64,000 bases of DNA from Actinomadura violacea (GTDB lineage Bacteria; Actinomycetota; Actinomycetes; Streptosporangiales; Streptosporangiaceae). The number at the start of each line of letters is the position of its first letter. The stretch's first letter is position 1. Of the stretch, positions 38,431 through 46,926 are shown in pieces. Location: positions 248,001-312,000 of the forward strand of contig NZ_JAGEPF010000005.1 of assembly GCF_017573465.1 (NCBI RefSeq), read 5' to 3'. The notes beneath the pieces were generated by a model. It saw only the letters and a program-made list of their open reading frames with translations. It was not told where the DNA came from and ran no database searches. A program made the translations under genes and the position numbers.

Positions 38431-39918
38431 CTACCGCGCCGCCGCGCGTGCCCGCGCGGCGGCGGCGACACCGGCGCGGCGGCCGAAGAACGAGCCTTCG
38501 CCGAGCTGGGTGCCCGAGCAGTATCCGGCGCCGTCCTGCGCGATGTTGGACGCGCAGGCGCCGGCCGCGTAGAGCCCGCCGATGACCGACCCGTCGGCCC
38601 GCCTGACCTCGCCGTCGACCGTGGTGGCCATGCCGCCGAGCGTGAAACCGGCGTACAGGGCGGTGCCGAGGGTCAGGTCGTAGACACCCCACGGGCCGTT
38701 GGTCTGCGGCGCGAGCCAGTCGGGGTGCTTGTGGAAGTCGGGGTCCTCGCCCCGCGCGGCGTGCTCGTTGTAGCGCGCCATCGTCGCCGCGAGCGAGCCG
38801 GGAGGCAGGCCCAGGCCCGCCTCCATCTCCTCGATCGTCTCGTAGCCGTCCTTCAGCGGGACGAGCGGCATCCGCTGCTCCTCCATGTGGTCGCTGTCGG
38901 CGATGAGGTACGCCGCCGCGCCCGGCTGCTGGAGCACGAAGTACGAGGTGCGCGCGTGGTAGCTGTCCTCGGCGACGAACCGCTCCCCGCGGTTGTTGAC
39001 GATCAGCCCCTTGACCAGCGACGACGGCGGGTAGAACGGGGCGGTGATGAACGGCTCGTCCATGTGCTCCAGCGCGGCGCCGGCCGACTGGCCGAGCCGG
39101 ATGCCAAGGCCGTCGTCGTAGGTGCCGCCGAGCGTGAACAGCTTCTCGCCGAGGGCCGGGGTGTACGCCGCGACCATGTCCGCGTTCATCACGAACCCGC
39201 CGGCCGCGACCACCACCCCGGCGGCCGCCACCACGCCGGTCTCCTCGAACCTCCGCCAGGCGACGCCGGTGACCGCGCCGGACCCGTCCACCACGAGGTT
39301 GGTGGCGCCGGTCTCGTAGCGGACCTCGACGCCGGCCTCCTCGACCCGGTCCCGCAGCAGGTCCATCACGATCTTGGTGCCCTCGGTGTCGCCCGGCACC
39401 GGCACCTTGTGGCCCCGCGGCGCCGGGGCGGTCCCGTCGCGGAACGGCCACACCTTCTCGTTGCCGGTGAACATCAGGCCCTCGGTGCCGGGCTGGATCA
39501 CCGCCTTCCCCGGGAAATAGGACCGCTCGAACGCGAACCCGAGCGCCTCCAGCCAGTCGAAGTGCTCGACCGACCCCTCGCAGTAGGTCCGGATCTTCTC
39601 CTCGTCCGGGTCCTTGGTGCTGGCCATGAGATAGCGCGCCATCGCCTCGGCCGTGTCGTCGTGGCCGGTGGCCTTCTGCACGGCGGTGCCGCCGCCGAGG
39701 TAGAAGTGGCCGCCCGACATGCTCGACGTGCCGCCGTGCACGGCGGCGCGCTCGAGCAGCAGCACCCGGGCTCCCGACCGCGCGGCCTCCAGGGCGGCGC
39801 AGCCGCCGGCGATCCCGAAGCCCACCACGACGACGTCGAACCGCTCGGCGTCGCCGGGGAGCTCCGCGGCCGGCACCACCGGGGGGACGGCCATTCCGGG
39901 GGAGGTCTGTGCGTTCAT
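38431..39918 (-). CDS. KstD-like FAD-dependent dehydrogenase
   Basis: A 495-residue flavoprotein of the fumarate reductase/3-ketosteroid-1-dehydrogenase superfamily. The FAD-binding start is VVVVGFGIAGGCAALEAA with LLERAAVHGGTSSMSGG; the C-terminal end YAAGACASNIAQDGAGYCSGTQLG closes the FAD domain. The central domain (about 130-350) carries the substrate. It should oxidise a saturated ring ketone or acid at a C-C bond. It lies 40 bases downstream of the FabG3-like dehydrogenase on the same strand, so steroid or alicyclic substrates are plausible. Exact substrate is not determined. Confidence 0.88.
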   Translation of the reverse strand: MNAQTSPGMAVPPVVPAAELPGDAERFDVVVVGFGIAGGCAALEAARSGARVLLLERAAVHGGTSSMSGGHFYLGGGTAVQKATGHDDTAEAMARYLMASTKDPDEEKIRTYCEGSVEHFDWLEALGFAFERSYFPGKAVIQPGTEGLMFTGNEKVWPFRDGTAPAPRGHKVPVPGDTEGTKIVMDLLRDRVEEAGVEVRYETGATNLVVDGSGAVTGVAWRRFEETGVVAAAGVVVAAGGFVMNADMVAAYTPALGEKLFTLGGTYDDGLGIRLGQSAGAALEHMDEPFITAPFYPPSSLVKGLIVNNRGERFVAEDSYHARTSYFVLQQPGAAAYLIADSDHMEEQRMPLVPLKDGYETIEEMEAGLGLPPGSLAATMARYNEHAARGEDPDFHKHPDWLAPQTNGPWGVYDLTLGTALYAGFTLGGMATTVDGEVRRADGSVIGGLYAAGACASNIAQDGAGYCSGTQLGEGSFFGRRAGVAAAARARAAAR

Positions 39919-39958
39919 CGGTCCCTGTCTCGAATCGCTCTGCGTCTGGGGTCTTGTG

Positions 39959-40693
39959 TCACTTGTGGGGGATCTGGTTGACGGTGCCGCCGTCGATGAC
40001 GAACTCCGACCCCGTCGCGTAGGACGACTCGTCGCTGGCCAGGAAGACCACGAACGACGCGACGTCCTCGGGCACCCCGGGCCGGCCGAGCGGGACGGGG
40101 ATCATGTCGTCGGGGATGCCCTCGGTGAGCGGCGTCCGGATCAGGCCCGGGTGCAGCGAGTTCACCCGGACGCCGTGCGGCGCGAGCTCCATCGCGACCG
40201 ACTTGGTCAGCCCGCGCAGCCCCCACTTCGACGCTACGTAGCCGTGCGCCCAGGCCGTGCCGCGCAGCCCCTCGATCGACGAGGTGTTGATGATCGACGC
40301 GCCGCCGGCCGCGACCAGCGCGTCGGTGGCCGCGCAGATGCCGAGGAACGGGCCGGTCAGGTTGACATCGATGATCTTCTGCCACTTCTCCAGCGAGAAC
40401 CGGTTGATGGCGGCGCCGTTGGCGATCCCGGCGTTGTTGAACAGCACGTTCAGGCCGCCGAACTCGGTGACGGCGGTCTCGACGGCGGCGGTCCAGTCGT
40501 CGGCGCTCGTCACGTCGAGGTGGACGTAGCGGGCCGCGTCGCCCAGCTCGTCCGCGACGGCCTTGCCCTCCTCGTCGAGGAGGTCGCCGAGCACGACCTT
40601 CGCGCCCTCGGCCACCAGCGCCCGCGCGCTGGCCGCGCCGATGCCGCGCGCACCCCCGCTGATCAGGGCGATCTTCCCGTCCACGCGTCCCAT
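39959..40693 (-). CDS. 3-alpha/20-beta-hydroxysteroid dehydrogenase-like SDR (FabG3-like)
   Basis: A 244-residue classical SDR with close similarity, as I recall that sequence, to M. tuberculosis FabG3 (Rv2002): KIALISGGARGIGAASARAL, VVLGDLLDEEGKAVADEL, ARYVHLDVTSADDW, INTSSIEGLRGT and ASDESSYATGSEFVIDGG. The catalytic Tyr lies in HGYVASKWG. Rv2002 is an NADH-dependent 20-beta-hydroxysteroid oxidoreductase. GGGAGG precedes the ATG. Separated from the next upstream gene by a long inverted repeat (40725-40788), it may be a separate transcript with the flavoprotein gene. Confidence 0.92.
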   Translation of the reverse strand: MGRVDGKIALISGGARGIGAASARALVAEGAKVVLGDLLDEEGKAVADELGDAARYVHLDVTSADDWTAAVETAVTEFGGLNVLFNNAGIANGAAINRFSLEKWQKIIDVNLTGPFLGICAATDALVAAGGASIINTSSIEGLRGTAWAHGYVASKWGLRGLTKSVAMELAPHGVRVNSLHPGLIRTPLTEGIPDDMIPVPLGRPGVPEDVASFVVFLASDESSYATGSEFVIDGGTVNQIPHK

Positions 40694-40724
40694 CTCGATG
40701 TCCTCCCTCTCGTCGGTCCGGATG

Positions 40725-40788
40725 CGTTGACTTGCGGCGTGTCGGCCTCAAGAACCGTGTTTTAAGGCCGACACGCCGCAAGTCAACG
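40725..40788. repeat. 24-bp perfect inverted repeat with 16-base loop
   Basis: Arms at 40725-40748 and 40765-40788 are exact inverted copies, starting CGTTGACTTGCGGCGTG and ending TGTCGGCCT. The DapB-like gene's TGA stop falls inside the outer part of the right arm. It could be a bidirectional terminator that splits the operon, although no T-run follows, or a mobile palindromic repeat. The loop carries GAACCGTGTT, a shorter dyad. Confidence 0.85.
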
Positions 40789-41868
40789 GGGCAGTGTCGT
40801 GGCGAAGACGCCCTTCGCGGTGTTGAAGGGCAGGTCCAGGGGCGTGCGCAGGCCCGGCGGCGCCGCGACGACGTCGGGGATCGCGTTGACGATGCGTCCG
40901 GCGCCCGCCGCGATCGCGGCGTAGTTGTGGTCGCCCTTGGCGCTGGTCGGGCAGACGTCGACGCGGTAGGACGGCTCGCCGGTGATCTCGAGCCGGTAGG
41001 AGCCGCCGTCCTGCGCGGGGCGCGGCCAGTCGGGGCGCAGGTCGTCGCGCAGCCGGGTCGTGTGGTCGATGACCAGCACCTCCTTGCCGACGGCGACGCC
41101 GGTGATCTGGAACCGCATCGCCGCGACCCCGCCCGCGGGGATGTGCCCGGCGGCGACGTCGAACGCCTCCGGCGCCGGCTCCCGCTCGTAGGACTCGGTG
41201 ATCTCGTCGAGCTCGAAGCCGAAGCCGCGGGCCATCATCCGGAGGCTGACGCCCCAGGACGCGGCGAGGATGCCCGGCTTGAACATGCGCGGCAGCTCGT
41301 CCAGCGGACGTCCGAAGCCCATGAAGTCGAACATGACGGGCCCGCCGTCGTAGGTCGCGTAGTCGGCGATCTCCGAGCAGCGCACCTGCTCCACCCGCTG
41401 GCAGGTGCTCGCGATCGCGAAGGGCAGCAGGTCGTTGACCCAGCCGGGGTCGACGCCGCTGGCGAACAGGCTGGTGCCGCCGGCCTCGCACGCCTTCTCG
41501 ATGGGGTCGATCATCCGGTCGGGCAGCAGCCCCCACGGGTAGATCAGCGGCACCGGCGAGGACGCGGCGACGTTGCTGCCCGAGGCGAGGATCTTCTCGA
41601 TGTCGGCGAGCGCCTCGAACAGCCGGGTCTCGCCGAGGGCGCAGTAGACGGTGCAGTCCGGCCGCGCCGCGAGGGCCGCGTCGAGGTCGGCGGTGGCGGT
41701 CACGCCGGTGACCGCGCCGAGGCCGGCGAGGTCGCCGGCGTCCCGCCCGACCTTCGCGGGGTCGGACACGACGAGGCCCGCCAGCTCGAAGCGGGGATCC
41801 TCGATCAGCTGGGACAGGGCGATGCGGCCGACGTTGCCGGTCGCCACGTGCAGGACGCGGATGGCCAT
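40783..41868 (-). CDS. Dihydrodipicolinate reductase-like NAD(P)-binding protein
   Basis: A 361-residue protein with an N-terminal Rossmann fold of the DapB type (IRVLHVATGNVGRIALSQLI) and a C-terminal substrate domain (from about residue 130; FASGVDPGWVNDLLPF). Relatives are widespread in actinobacterial lipid and steroid gene clusters, and the best-studied relative class is 2,4-diaminopentanoate dehydrogenase; lysine biosynthesis is not its role, since key dapB residues and length differ. It lies in the cyp51 operon, 8 bases after the carboxymuconolactone-type gene. Function unknown. Confidence 0.85.
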   Translation of the reverse strand: MAIRVLHVATGNVGRIALSQLIEDPRFELAGLVVSDPAKVGRDAGDLAGLGAVTGVTATADLDAALAARPDCTVYCALGETRLFEALADIEKILASGSNVAASSPVPLIYPWGLLPDRMIDPIEKACEAGGTSLFASGVDPGWVNDLLPFAIASTCQRVEQVRCSEIADYATYDGGPVMFDFMGFGRPLDELPRMFKPGILAASWGVSLRMMARGFGFELDEITESYEREPAPEAFDVAAGHIPAGGVAAMRFQITGVAVGKEVLVIDHTTRLRDDLRPDWPRPAQDGGSYRLEITGEPSYRVDVCPTSAKGDHNYAAIAAGAGRIVNAIPDVVAAPPGLRTPLDLPFNTAKGVFATTLPR

Positions 41869-41876
41869 GCTGCTCC

Positions 41877-42293
41877 TCAGTCCCGCTTCTCGGCGGCCCG
41901 TGCGGCCTTGCGCGCCGCCTTGGCGATCGTCTCCTCGACGATCGAGTTGAGCCGTGCGCCGTTCGGCCAGCCCGCGTAGTGGGTGAGGAACACCACGACC
42001 TCGCGCAGCGCCTCGTCGTCGAGCTCCCCGGCGGCGTGGGCGGCGGGCACCTGGATGCCGAGGACGTCGGCGGCGCCCTGCCCGGCGAGGAGCCCGATGA
42101 GCAGCAGCCGCCGGTCCCGGTCCGACAGGCCGGGCCGCTGCCAGATGTCGCCGAACAGGTGGTCGGCGGTGTAGCGGAAGAAGTCGCCGGCCCCGTCGGT
42201 CATGTCGAAGCCGTAGACCTGCTCCATCTTGCGCAGGCCCCGGGCCCGCGGCTCGGGGAGGTCGTCGAACTTGCCGGCCTTGTCGTCGGTCAT
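41877..42293 (-). CDS. Carboxymuconolactone decarboxylase family protein
   Basis: A 138-residue AhpD-like/CMD-fold protein: LSDRDRRLLLIGLLAGQGAADVLGIQ is the core helix pair, and HAAGELDDEALREVVVFLTHYAGWP is the conserved C-terminal segment. No CxxC motif is present, so an AhpD peroxidase role is unlikely. The ATG at 42293 overlaps the stop of the 3-hydroxyisobutyrate dehydrogenase-like gene (ATGA). In M. tuberculosis a protein of this family (Rv0771) occupies the same place in the cyp51 region. Function there is unknown. Confidence 0.88.
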   Translation of the reverse strand: MTDDKAGKFDDLPEPRARGLRKMEQVYGFDMTDGAGDFFRYTADHLFGDIWQRPGLSDRDRRLLLIGLLAGQGAADVLGIQVPAAHAAGELDDEALREVVVFLTHYAGWPNGARLNSIVEETIAKAARKAARAAEKRD

Positions 42294-43177
42294 TCCTGCT
42301 CCTCGGGGAAACCCAGGCCGGGCGCGAGCCGCTCGCGCGCGAGCCTGGCCATCGGTACCTCGACGCCGAGCTCGTCGGCCAGCGCGATCGCGAAGTCGAG
42401 GTCCTTCTCGGCGAGCTGCCGGAGGTGGCCGAAGGTGGTGAACCAGAACGACCCCGGCTCCATCTCGGCGGCCGTGTCCCGGTACATGATCGCTCCGGGG
42501 CCGCCGGTGAGCGCGTCGGTGTGCCGGACGACCTCGCCGAGCGCGACGAGGTCGAGCCCGGCCGCCTCGGCGAGCCGCTGCGCCTCCGTCGCCGCGGTGA
42601 AGGCGGCGTAGTGCATCAGGTTGCGGGCGAGCTTGAACCGGGTGCCCGCGCCGATCGGCCCGGCGTGCACGACCTTCTTCGCCAGGACGTCCATGACGGG
42701 GCGGATCGCCGCGAACGCCTCGTCCGACCCGCCGACCAGGACGGCCAGCTCGCCGGTGCCGGCGCCCATCGCGCCGCCGGAGACGGGCGCGTCGACCAGC
42801 CGGACGCCCCGCCGGGCGGCGAGTTCCTGCAGCTCGGCGGGCGTCCCGGGCGCCACGGTCGAGTGGATGACGACGGTCAGGCCGGCGCCGTTGCCGTCGC
42901 CGGCGGCGGCGGCGGCGGCCAGCGCCTCGTCGAGCACCGAGCGGACCTGCTGGTCGTTGTTGACCATCACGCACAGCACGTCGCTGCCGGCCGCGAGGGC
43001 GCCGACGCTTCCGGCGGCCTTCGCGCCGGCCGCGACCAGTTCCTCGACCGGTGCCGCGGCCAGGTCGAACACGGTGAGGTCCAGCTTCGCCTCGGCCTGC
43101 TGCCCGGCCAGCCGGGCCGCCATCGGCTTGCCGATCTCGCCGAGCCCGACGAATCCGACACGGACGGTGTCGCACAT
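42290..43177 (-). CDS. 3-hydroxyisobutyrate dehydrogenase-like oxidoreductase
   Basis: A 295-residue beta-hydroxyacid dehydrogenase: VGFVGLGEIGKPMAARL binds the cofactor, DAPVSGGAMGAGTGEL contacts substrate, and GTRFKLARNLMHYAAF contains the catalytic Lys. It should oxidise a 3-hydroxy acid to the semialdehyde or ketone. GAGGGGA is upstream of the ATG. The ALDH gene upstream (23 bases) could oxidise the product further. Corresponds in kind and order to Rv0770. Confidence 0.9.
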   Translation of the reverse strand: MCDTVRVGFVGLGEIGKPMAARLAGQQAEAKLDLTVFDLAAAPVEELVAAGAKAAGSVGALAAGSDVLCVMVNNDQQVRSVLDEALAAAAAAGDGNGAGLTVVIHSTVAPGTPAELQELAARRGVRLVDAPVSGGAMGAGTGELAVLVGGSDEAFAAIRPVMDVLAKKVVHAGPIGAGTRFKLARNLMHYAAFTAATEAQRLAEAAGLDLVALGEVVRHTDALTGGPGAIMYRDTAAEMEPGSFWFTTFGHLRQLAEKDLDFAIALADELGVEVPMARLARERLAPGLGFPEEQE

Positions 43178-43199
43178 GGCATTCCCCTCTCGTCCGCGC

Positions 43200-44684
43200 T
43201 CAGGCCGGCTCGGCCGTGGTCTTGGTCTCGAGGTACTCCTCGAACCCGGCCACGCCCATCTCGCGGCCGATCCCCGACTGCTTGTAGCCGCCGAACGGCG
43301 CGTCCGCGCCGAACCACAGCCCGCCGTTGACGCCGATCGTGCCGGTGCGGATCCGGGCGGCGACCGCCTTCGCCCGCTCCAGGTCGCCGGAGTCGACCGA
43401 GCCGGACAGCCCGTACGGCGACTCGTTGGCGATGCGGACGGCGTCGTCGTCGCCGTCGTGCGCGATGACGGTCAGCACCGGGCCGAAGATCTCCTCCTGG
43501 GCGACCCGGGCGGTGTTGTCCAGGCCGGCGACGACGGTCGGCTGGATCCAGAACCCGCCGGCGAGGTCGCCGTCCTGCTCGGCGATGCCGCCGCCGGTCG
43601 CGAACCGGCCGCCCTCCTGCGCCGCCAGGTCGAGGTAGGACTTCACCCGGTCGCGCTGCGCCGCGGAGATCACCGGTCCGCAGATGGTGCCGGGGTCGGC
43701 GGGGTCCTTCGCGCCGAGCGAGGCCATCGTGGACGCGGCGATCTCCACCGCCTCGTCATAGCGCTCGCGGGGCACGACCAGGCGGGTGGTGATGGCGCAT
43801 CCCTGCCCGGCGTGCACGGACGCCGCGAACGCGGTGGTGCCGACGACCGCCTTGAGGTTCGCGTCGTCGAGCACGATCGCCGCGGACTTGCCGCCGAGTT
43901 CGAGGAACACCCGTTTGAGGGTCGGGGCCGCGGCCGCCGCGATCGCCCGTCCGGTGGCGGTCGAGCCGGTGAAGGACACCAGGTCGACGCGCGGGTCGGA
44001 CGTCAGCTGCGCCGCCACCGCGTTGTCGCGCGGCGTGACGACGTTGAAGACGCCGGCCGGGATGTCGGTGCACTCGGCGAACAGCCGTCCCAGCTCGCAT
44101 GCCAGCCACGGGGTGTCGGGCGCGGGCTTGAGCACGACCGTGTTCCCGGCGGCGAGCGCCGGCCCGATCTTGGCGAGGTTGATCTGGTTGGGGAAGTTCC
44201 ACGGCGTGATCGCGGCGACCACGCCGACCGGCTCGCGGTACACGGTCCGGCGCGACCGGATCCCCATCGTGACGCCGACGCCGAGGTCGGTCTCCCACTC
44301 GTAGCCTTCGGCGAGGTCGATCGTCCACTTGAGGCTTTCGACCGGGGTGTCGAACTGGGGGCCCGCGACGAAGAACGCCGGCGCCCCGGCCTCGGCGGTG
44401 GTGAGGGCGCGGAGCGCGTCGGCGTTGTCGAGCAGCGCCTGGTGGAACTGGCGCAGCACCCGGATCCGCAGCGCGCGGTCGGTCGCCCAGCCGGACGTGT
44501 CGAACGCGCGGCGGGCGGCGCCGATCGCGGCGTCCACGTCGGCGGCCGTGCCGCCGGGCGCGCGGCCGATCTCCTGCCCGGTCGCCGGGTTGAGGATCGG
44601 GTACGACGCCCCGCCGCCCGCGGCGCCGAGCTTGCCATCGACGTACTGCTGCGCGGGCGGATTCGTCGGAACGCGCTCGGTCAC
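43200..44684 (-). CDS. NAD-dependent aldehyde dehydrogenase
   Basis: A 494-residue ALDH. PWNFPNQINLAKIGPALAAGN is the cofactor entry, FTGSTATGRAI the Rossmann turn, FLELGGKSA holds the general base Glu and HAGQGCAITTR the catalytic Cys; EEIFGPVLTV is the dimer motif. Start is a GTG that overlaps the stop of the NTF2-like gene (GTGA). Function in the operon is probably oxidation of an aldehyde made by the P450s or the SDRs. Equivalent in kind to AldA (Rv0768), although in M. tuberculosis that gene is divergent. Confidence 0.93.
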   Translation of the reverse strand: MTERVPTNPPAQQYVDGKLGAAGGGASYPILNPATGQEIGRAPGGTAADVDAAIGAARRAFDTSGWATDRALRIRVLRQFHQALLDNADALRALTTAEAGAPAFFVAGPQFDTPVESLKWTIDLAEGYEWETDLGVGVTMGIRSRRTVYREPVGVVAAITPWNFPNQINLAKIGPALAAGNTVVLKPAPDTPWLACELGRLFAECTDIPAGVFNVVTPRDNAVAAQLTSDPRVDLVSFTGSTATGRAIAAAAAPTLKRVFLELGGKSAAIVLDDANLKAVVGTTAFAASVHAGQGCAITTRLVVPRERYDEAVEIAASTMASLGAKDPADPGTICGPVISAAQRDRVKSYLDLAAQEGGRFATGGGIAEQDGDLAGGFWIQPTVVAGLDNTARVAQEEIFGPVLTVIAHDGDDDAVRIANESPYGLSGSVDSGDLERAKAVAARIRTGTIGVNGGLWFGADAPFGGYKQSGIGREMGVAGFEEYLETKTTAEPA

Positions 44685-45328
44685 TTCGCCGCCTCCCCGT
44701 CGCCCTTCGGGGCCTGCGTGATGAAGTCGCCGCGCTCGACGGGCGGCGGCCACAGCGTCGAGGGCATCTCGGCGTAGTGGTAGTGGCCGGGGACGCCATG
44801 GCCCGCGACCTTCATCCGCTTCAGCAGCGTCTCGGGCGCCTTGCCGGAGTTGATGATCTCCATGAAGGTGTGGACGGTCGACGGCATGTCGAACCAGTCC
44901 CGCTGCCAGGCGATCTTGACCTGGCCGGCGTCCGCGCCGGCCGTCTGCCGCTCGACGCCGAACCACGAGCCGCCGATGCCGAGGATCTCGAACTCCCCGC
45001 CCGTCGCGTCGTTCGTGATCCCGGACTTCTGCTTCCAGAACCCGACGATCATCGACTTCTTCTCGTCGATCACCGTGACCTGGTAGTCGTAGTGCCAGCC
45101 GTCGAGGCCGTCCATCTCGATGCCGATCGCCCAGTCGCGGATCTGGTCGCGGCCGACCGCCATGAAGTGCTCGTCGGGGCTGTACATCCAGCCGTACGTC
45201 GCGTCCTCGGCGTACCACTCGGCCATCACCCGCCAGTCGCCGGTGCGCTCGGCCTCGCGGTTGATCGCCAGCCAGGAGTCCCAGAACTCCTCGATCTCGG
45301 CGCGGGTCAGCCCGCCGTCATCGCTCAC
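44681..45328 (-). CDS. NTF2/SnoaL-like protein
   Basis: A 215-residue protein of the NTF2-like alpha+beta-barrel type: an N-terminal helix (RAEIEEFWDSWLAINREAE), DWRVMAEWYAEDATYGWMY, then strands IGIEMDGLDGWHYDYQVTVID and VKIAWQRDWFDM. Members include ketosteroid isomerases and epoxide hydrolases as well as structural subunits, so an isomerase or hydrolase role is possible. About 80 residues longer than a minimal NTF2 fold; the C-terminal extension is Pro-rich and ends in a charged tail. Precedes ALDH by a 4-base overlap. Confidence 0.8.
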   Translation of the reverse strand: MSDDGGLTRAEIEEFWDSWLAINREAERTGDWRVMAEWYAEDATYGWMYSPDEHFMAVGRDQIRDWAIGIEMDGLDGWHYDYQVTVIDEKKSMIVGFWKQKSGITNDATGGEFEILGIGGSWFGVERQTAGADAGQVKIAWQRDWFDMPSTVHTFMEIINSGKAPETLLKRMKVAGHGVPGHYHYAEMPSTLWPPPVERGDFITQAPKGDGEAAK

Positions 45329-45337
45329 GTCGTCCCC

Positions 45338-45544
45338 TTATTCGTCTTCGATGGAAAGCGCGAAGGCCGGGCAGTACTTGACGGCCGTGGCCACGTCCTT
45401 GCGGCGGGACTCGTCCGGTCGCTCGTCGAGGACGACGACCACGTCCTTGTCCTCGTCGAACCCGAACACGTCGGGCGCCTCGCCCTGGCAGAGCTGGTGC
45501 CCCTGGCAGAGGGTGGTGTCGGCGACCACGCGCATGCCGCTCAC
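45338..45544 (-). CDS. [3Fe-4S] ferredoxin, P450 partner
   Basis: A 68-residue ferredoxin with CQGHQLC (CxxHxxC) near residue 17 and a C-terminal CP (KYCPAFALSI), the pattern of actinobacterial P450-linked ferredoxins where His replaces the second Cys. It should deliver single electrons to CYP51, encoded directly upstream. Start: a GTG overlapping the CYP51 stop (GTGA) matches the coupled style of this operon and the length of Rv0763c; an ATG nine bases later is the alternative. Too short for most default predictions but clearly coding. Confidence 0.92.
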   Translation of the reverse strand: MSGMRVVADTTLCQGHQLCQGEAPDVFGFDEDKDVVVVLDERPDESRRKDVATAVKYCPAFALSIEDE

Positions 45545-46926
45545 CGCCCCGCCCGCCGGCGGTACTTCACCCGGCACGGCTGCTTGAGCTGGATCACCAT
45601 CTTGGTGAAGTCGTCCTGGTAGGAGTCCAGGGACTGCGCGGCCTCGAACGTGAAGTCGCGCAGGACGACGGAGAAGATCGCCTTCATCTGCATCATCGCG
45701 AACGCGTTGCCGACGCAGCGGTGCCTGCCGGCGCCGAACGGGATCCACGTCCAGCGGTTCTGCAGGTCCTCCTGCCGCGGGTCGATGTAGCGGCCGGGAT
45801 CGAAGTCCGCAGCCTTGGGGAAGTCCTCCTCGATCCGGTTGGAGACCCGCGGCGAAGCGGCGAGCATCGTCCCGGCGGGGATCGTCCGGCCGAGCAGCTC
45901 GAAGTCCTCCCGGACCAGCCGCATCAGGATGACCAGCGGCGGGTGCAGCCGCAGGGTCTCCTTCAGCGCCGACTCCAGCACCGGGATCGACCGCAGCGCC
46001 TGGAACGACACCTCGGTGCCGTCGGCGTAGAGCGCGTCCAGCTCGGCGACGACCTCGGCGAGCACGTCCGGATGGCGGAGCAGCTCGATCATCGCCCAGG
46101 ACGCGGTGCCGCTGGAGGTGTGGTGCCCGGCGAACATCATCGAGATGAAGATGCCGGTGATGTGGTCGGCGCTCATGTCCAGCGAGATCAGGACGTCGAG
46201 CAGGTCGCGCTCCTCACGCGGCACCTTCCCGCGCTCCTTGCGGCGCTCGATGATGCCCTGCACCAGTGCGACGAGCTTCCCGCGCGCCGCGTCCCGCATC
46301 CGGAAGCTGTCGATGTCGGCGTACGGATCGACGTAGGCGATCGCGTCGGTGCCGCGCTCCAGCTCGTGGTAGTGCTGCGCGAACGAGGCATCGAGCTCGT
46401 CGCGGAACGGCTTGCCGATCAGGCACGCGGACGTGGTGTAGATCGTCAGCTCGGCGAAGAAGTCGAGCAGGTCGATCTCCCCCTCGTCGCCCCAGCCCGC
46501 GACCATCCGGCGGATCTCCGCCTCGATCGTCCGCGCGTGCCCGCGCATCATGTCGCCGCGCAGCGCCTGGTTCTTCAGCATCTGCTGCCGCTCCTCCGGC
46601 GAGGCGTCGAACACGACGCCCTTGCCGAAGATCGGCGTCATGAACGGGTACGCGGCGGCCTGGTCGAGCTGCTCGTCCGGCGCGCGGAAGAACACCTCGT
46701 TCGCCCCGGCGCCGCTGACCAGCACGACGTCCTTGTCGGCGAGCCGGAACCGGCCGACGTCGCCGCACTCCGCGCGGACGCGGTGGAACAGGCCGATCGG
46801 GTCGACCCGCATCTCCGGCAGGTGCCCGGTGCCGCGGATGATCTCGGGCACCTCGGGGCTCTGGTCGTCGAGGACCGTGCTCACCTCGGGGATCGCGGCG
46901 AGCCGATGACTCTCGGCGGCGGTCAT
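45541..46926 (-). CDS. cyp51: Cytochrome P450 CYP51 (sterol 14-alpha-demethylase)
   Basis: A 461-residue P450 with the CYP51 signatures as I recall them from M. tuberculosis: I-helix AGHHTSSGTASWAMIELL, KETLRLHPPLVILMRLV, NRWTWIPFGAGRHRCVG with the heme Cys, and SFQALRSIPVLE. The conserved YxxF/L-type B' region is also present (AAAYPFMTPIFGKG). CYP51 removes the 14-alpha methyl group of sterols in three oxidations. No sterol synthesis gene is visible here, so the physiological substrate in this organism is open. The ATG overlaps the SDR stop; the ferredoxin gene follows. Confidence 0.95.
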   Translation of the reverse strand: MTAAESHRLAAIPEVSTVLDDQSPEVPEIIRGTGHLPEMRVDPIGLFHRVRAECGDVGRFRLADKDVVLVSGAGANEVFFRAPDEQLDQAAAYPFMTPIFGKGVVFDASPEERQQMLKNQALRGDMMRGHARTIEAEIRRMVAGWGDEGEIDLLDFFAELTIYTTSACLIGKPFRDELDASFAQHYHELERGTDAIAYVDPYADIDSFRMRDAARGKLVALVQGIIERRKERGKVPREERDLLDVLISLDMSADHITGIFISMMFAGHHTSSGTASWAMIELLRHPDVLAEVVAELDALYADGTEVSFQALRSIPVLESALKETLRLHPPLVILMRLVREDFELLGRTIPAGTMLAASPRVSNRIEEDFPKAADFDPGRYIDPRQEDLQNRWTWIPFGAGRHRCVGNAFAMMQMKAIFSVVLRDFTFEAAQSLDSYQDDFTKMVIQLKQPCRVKYRRRAGR

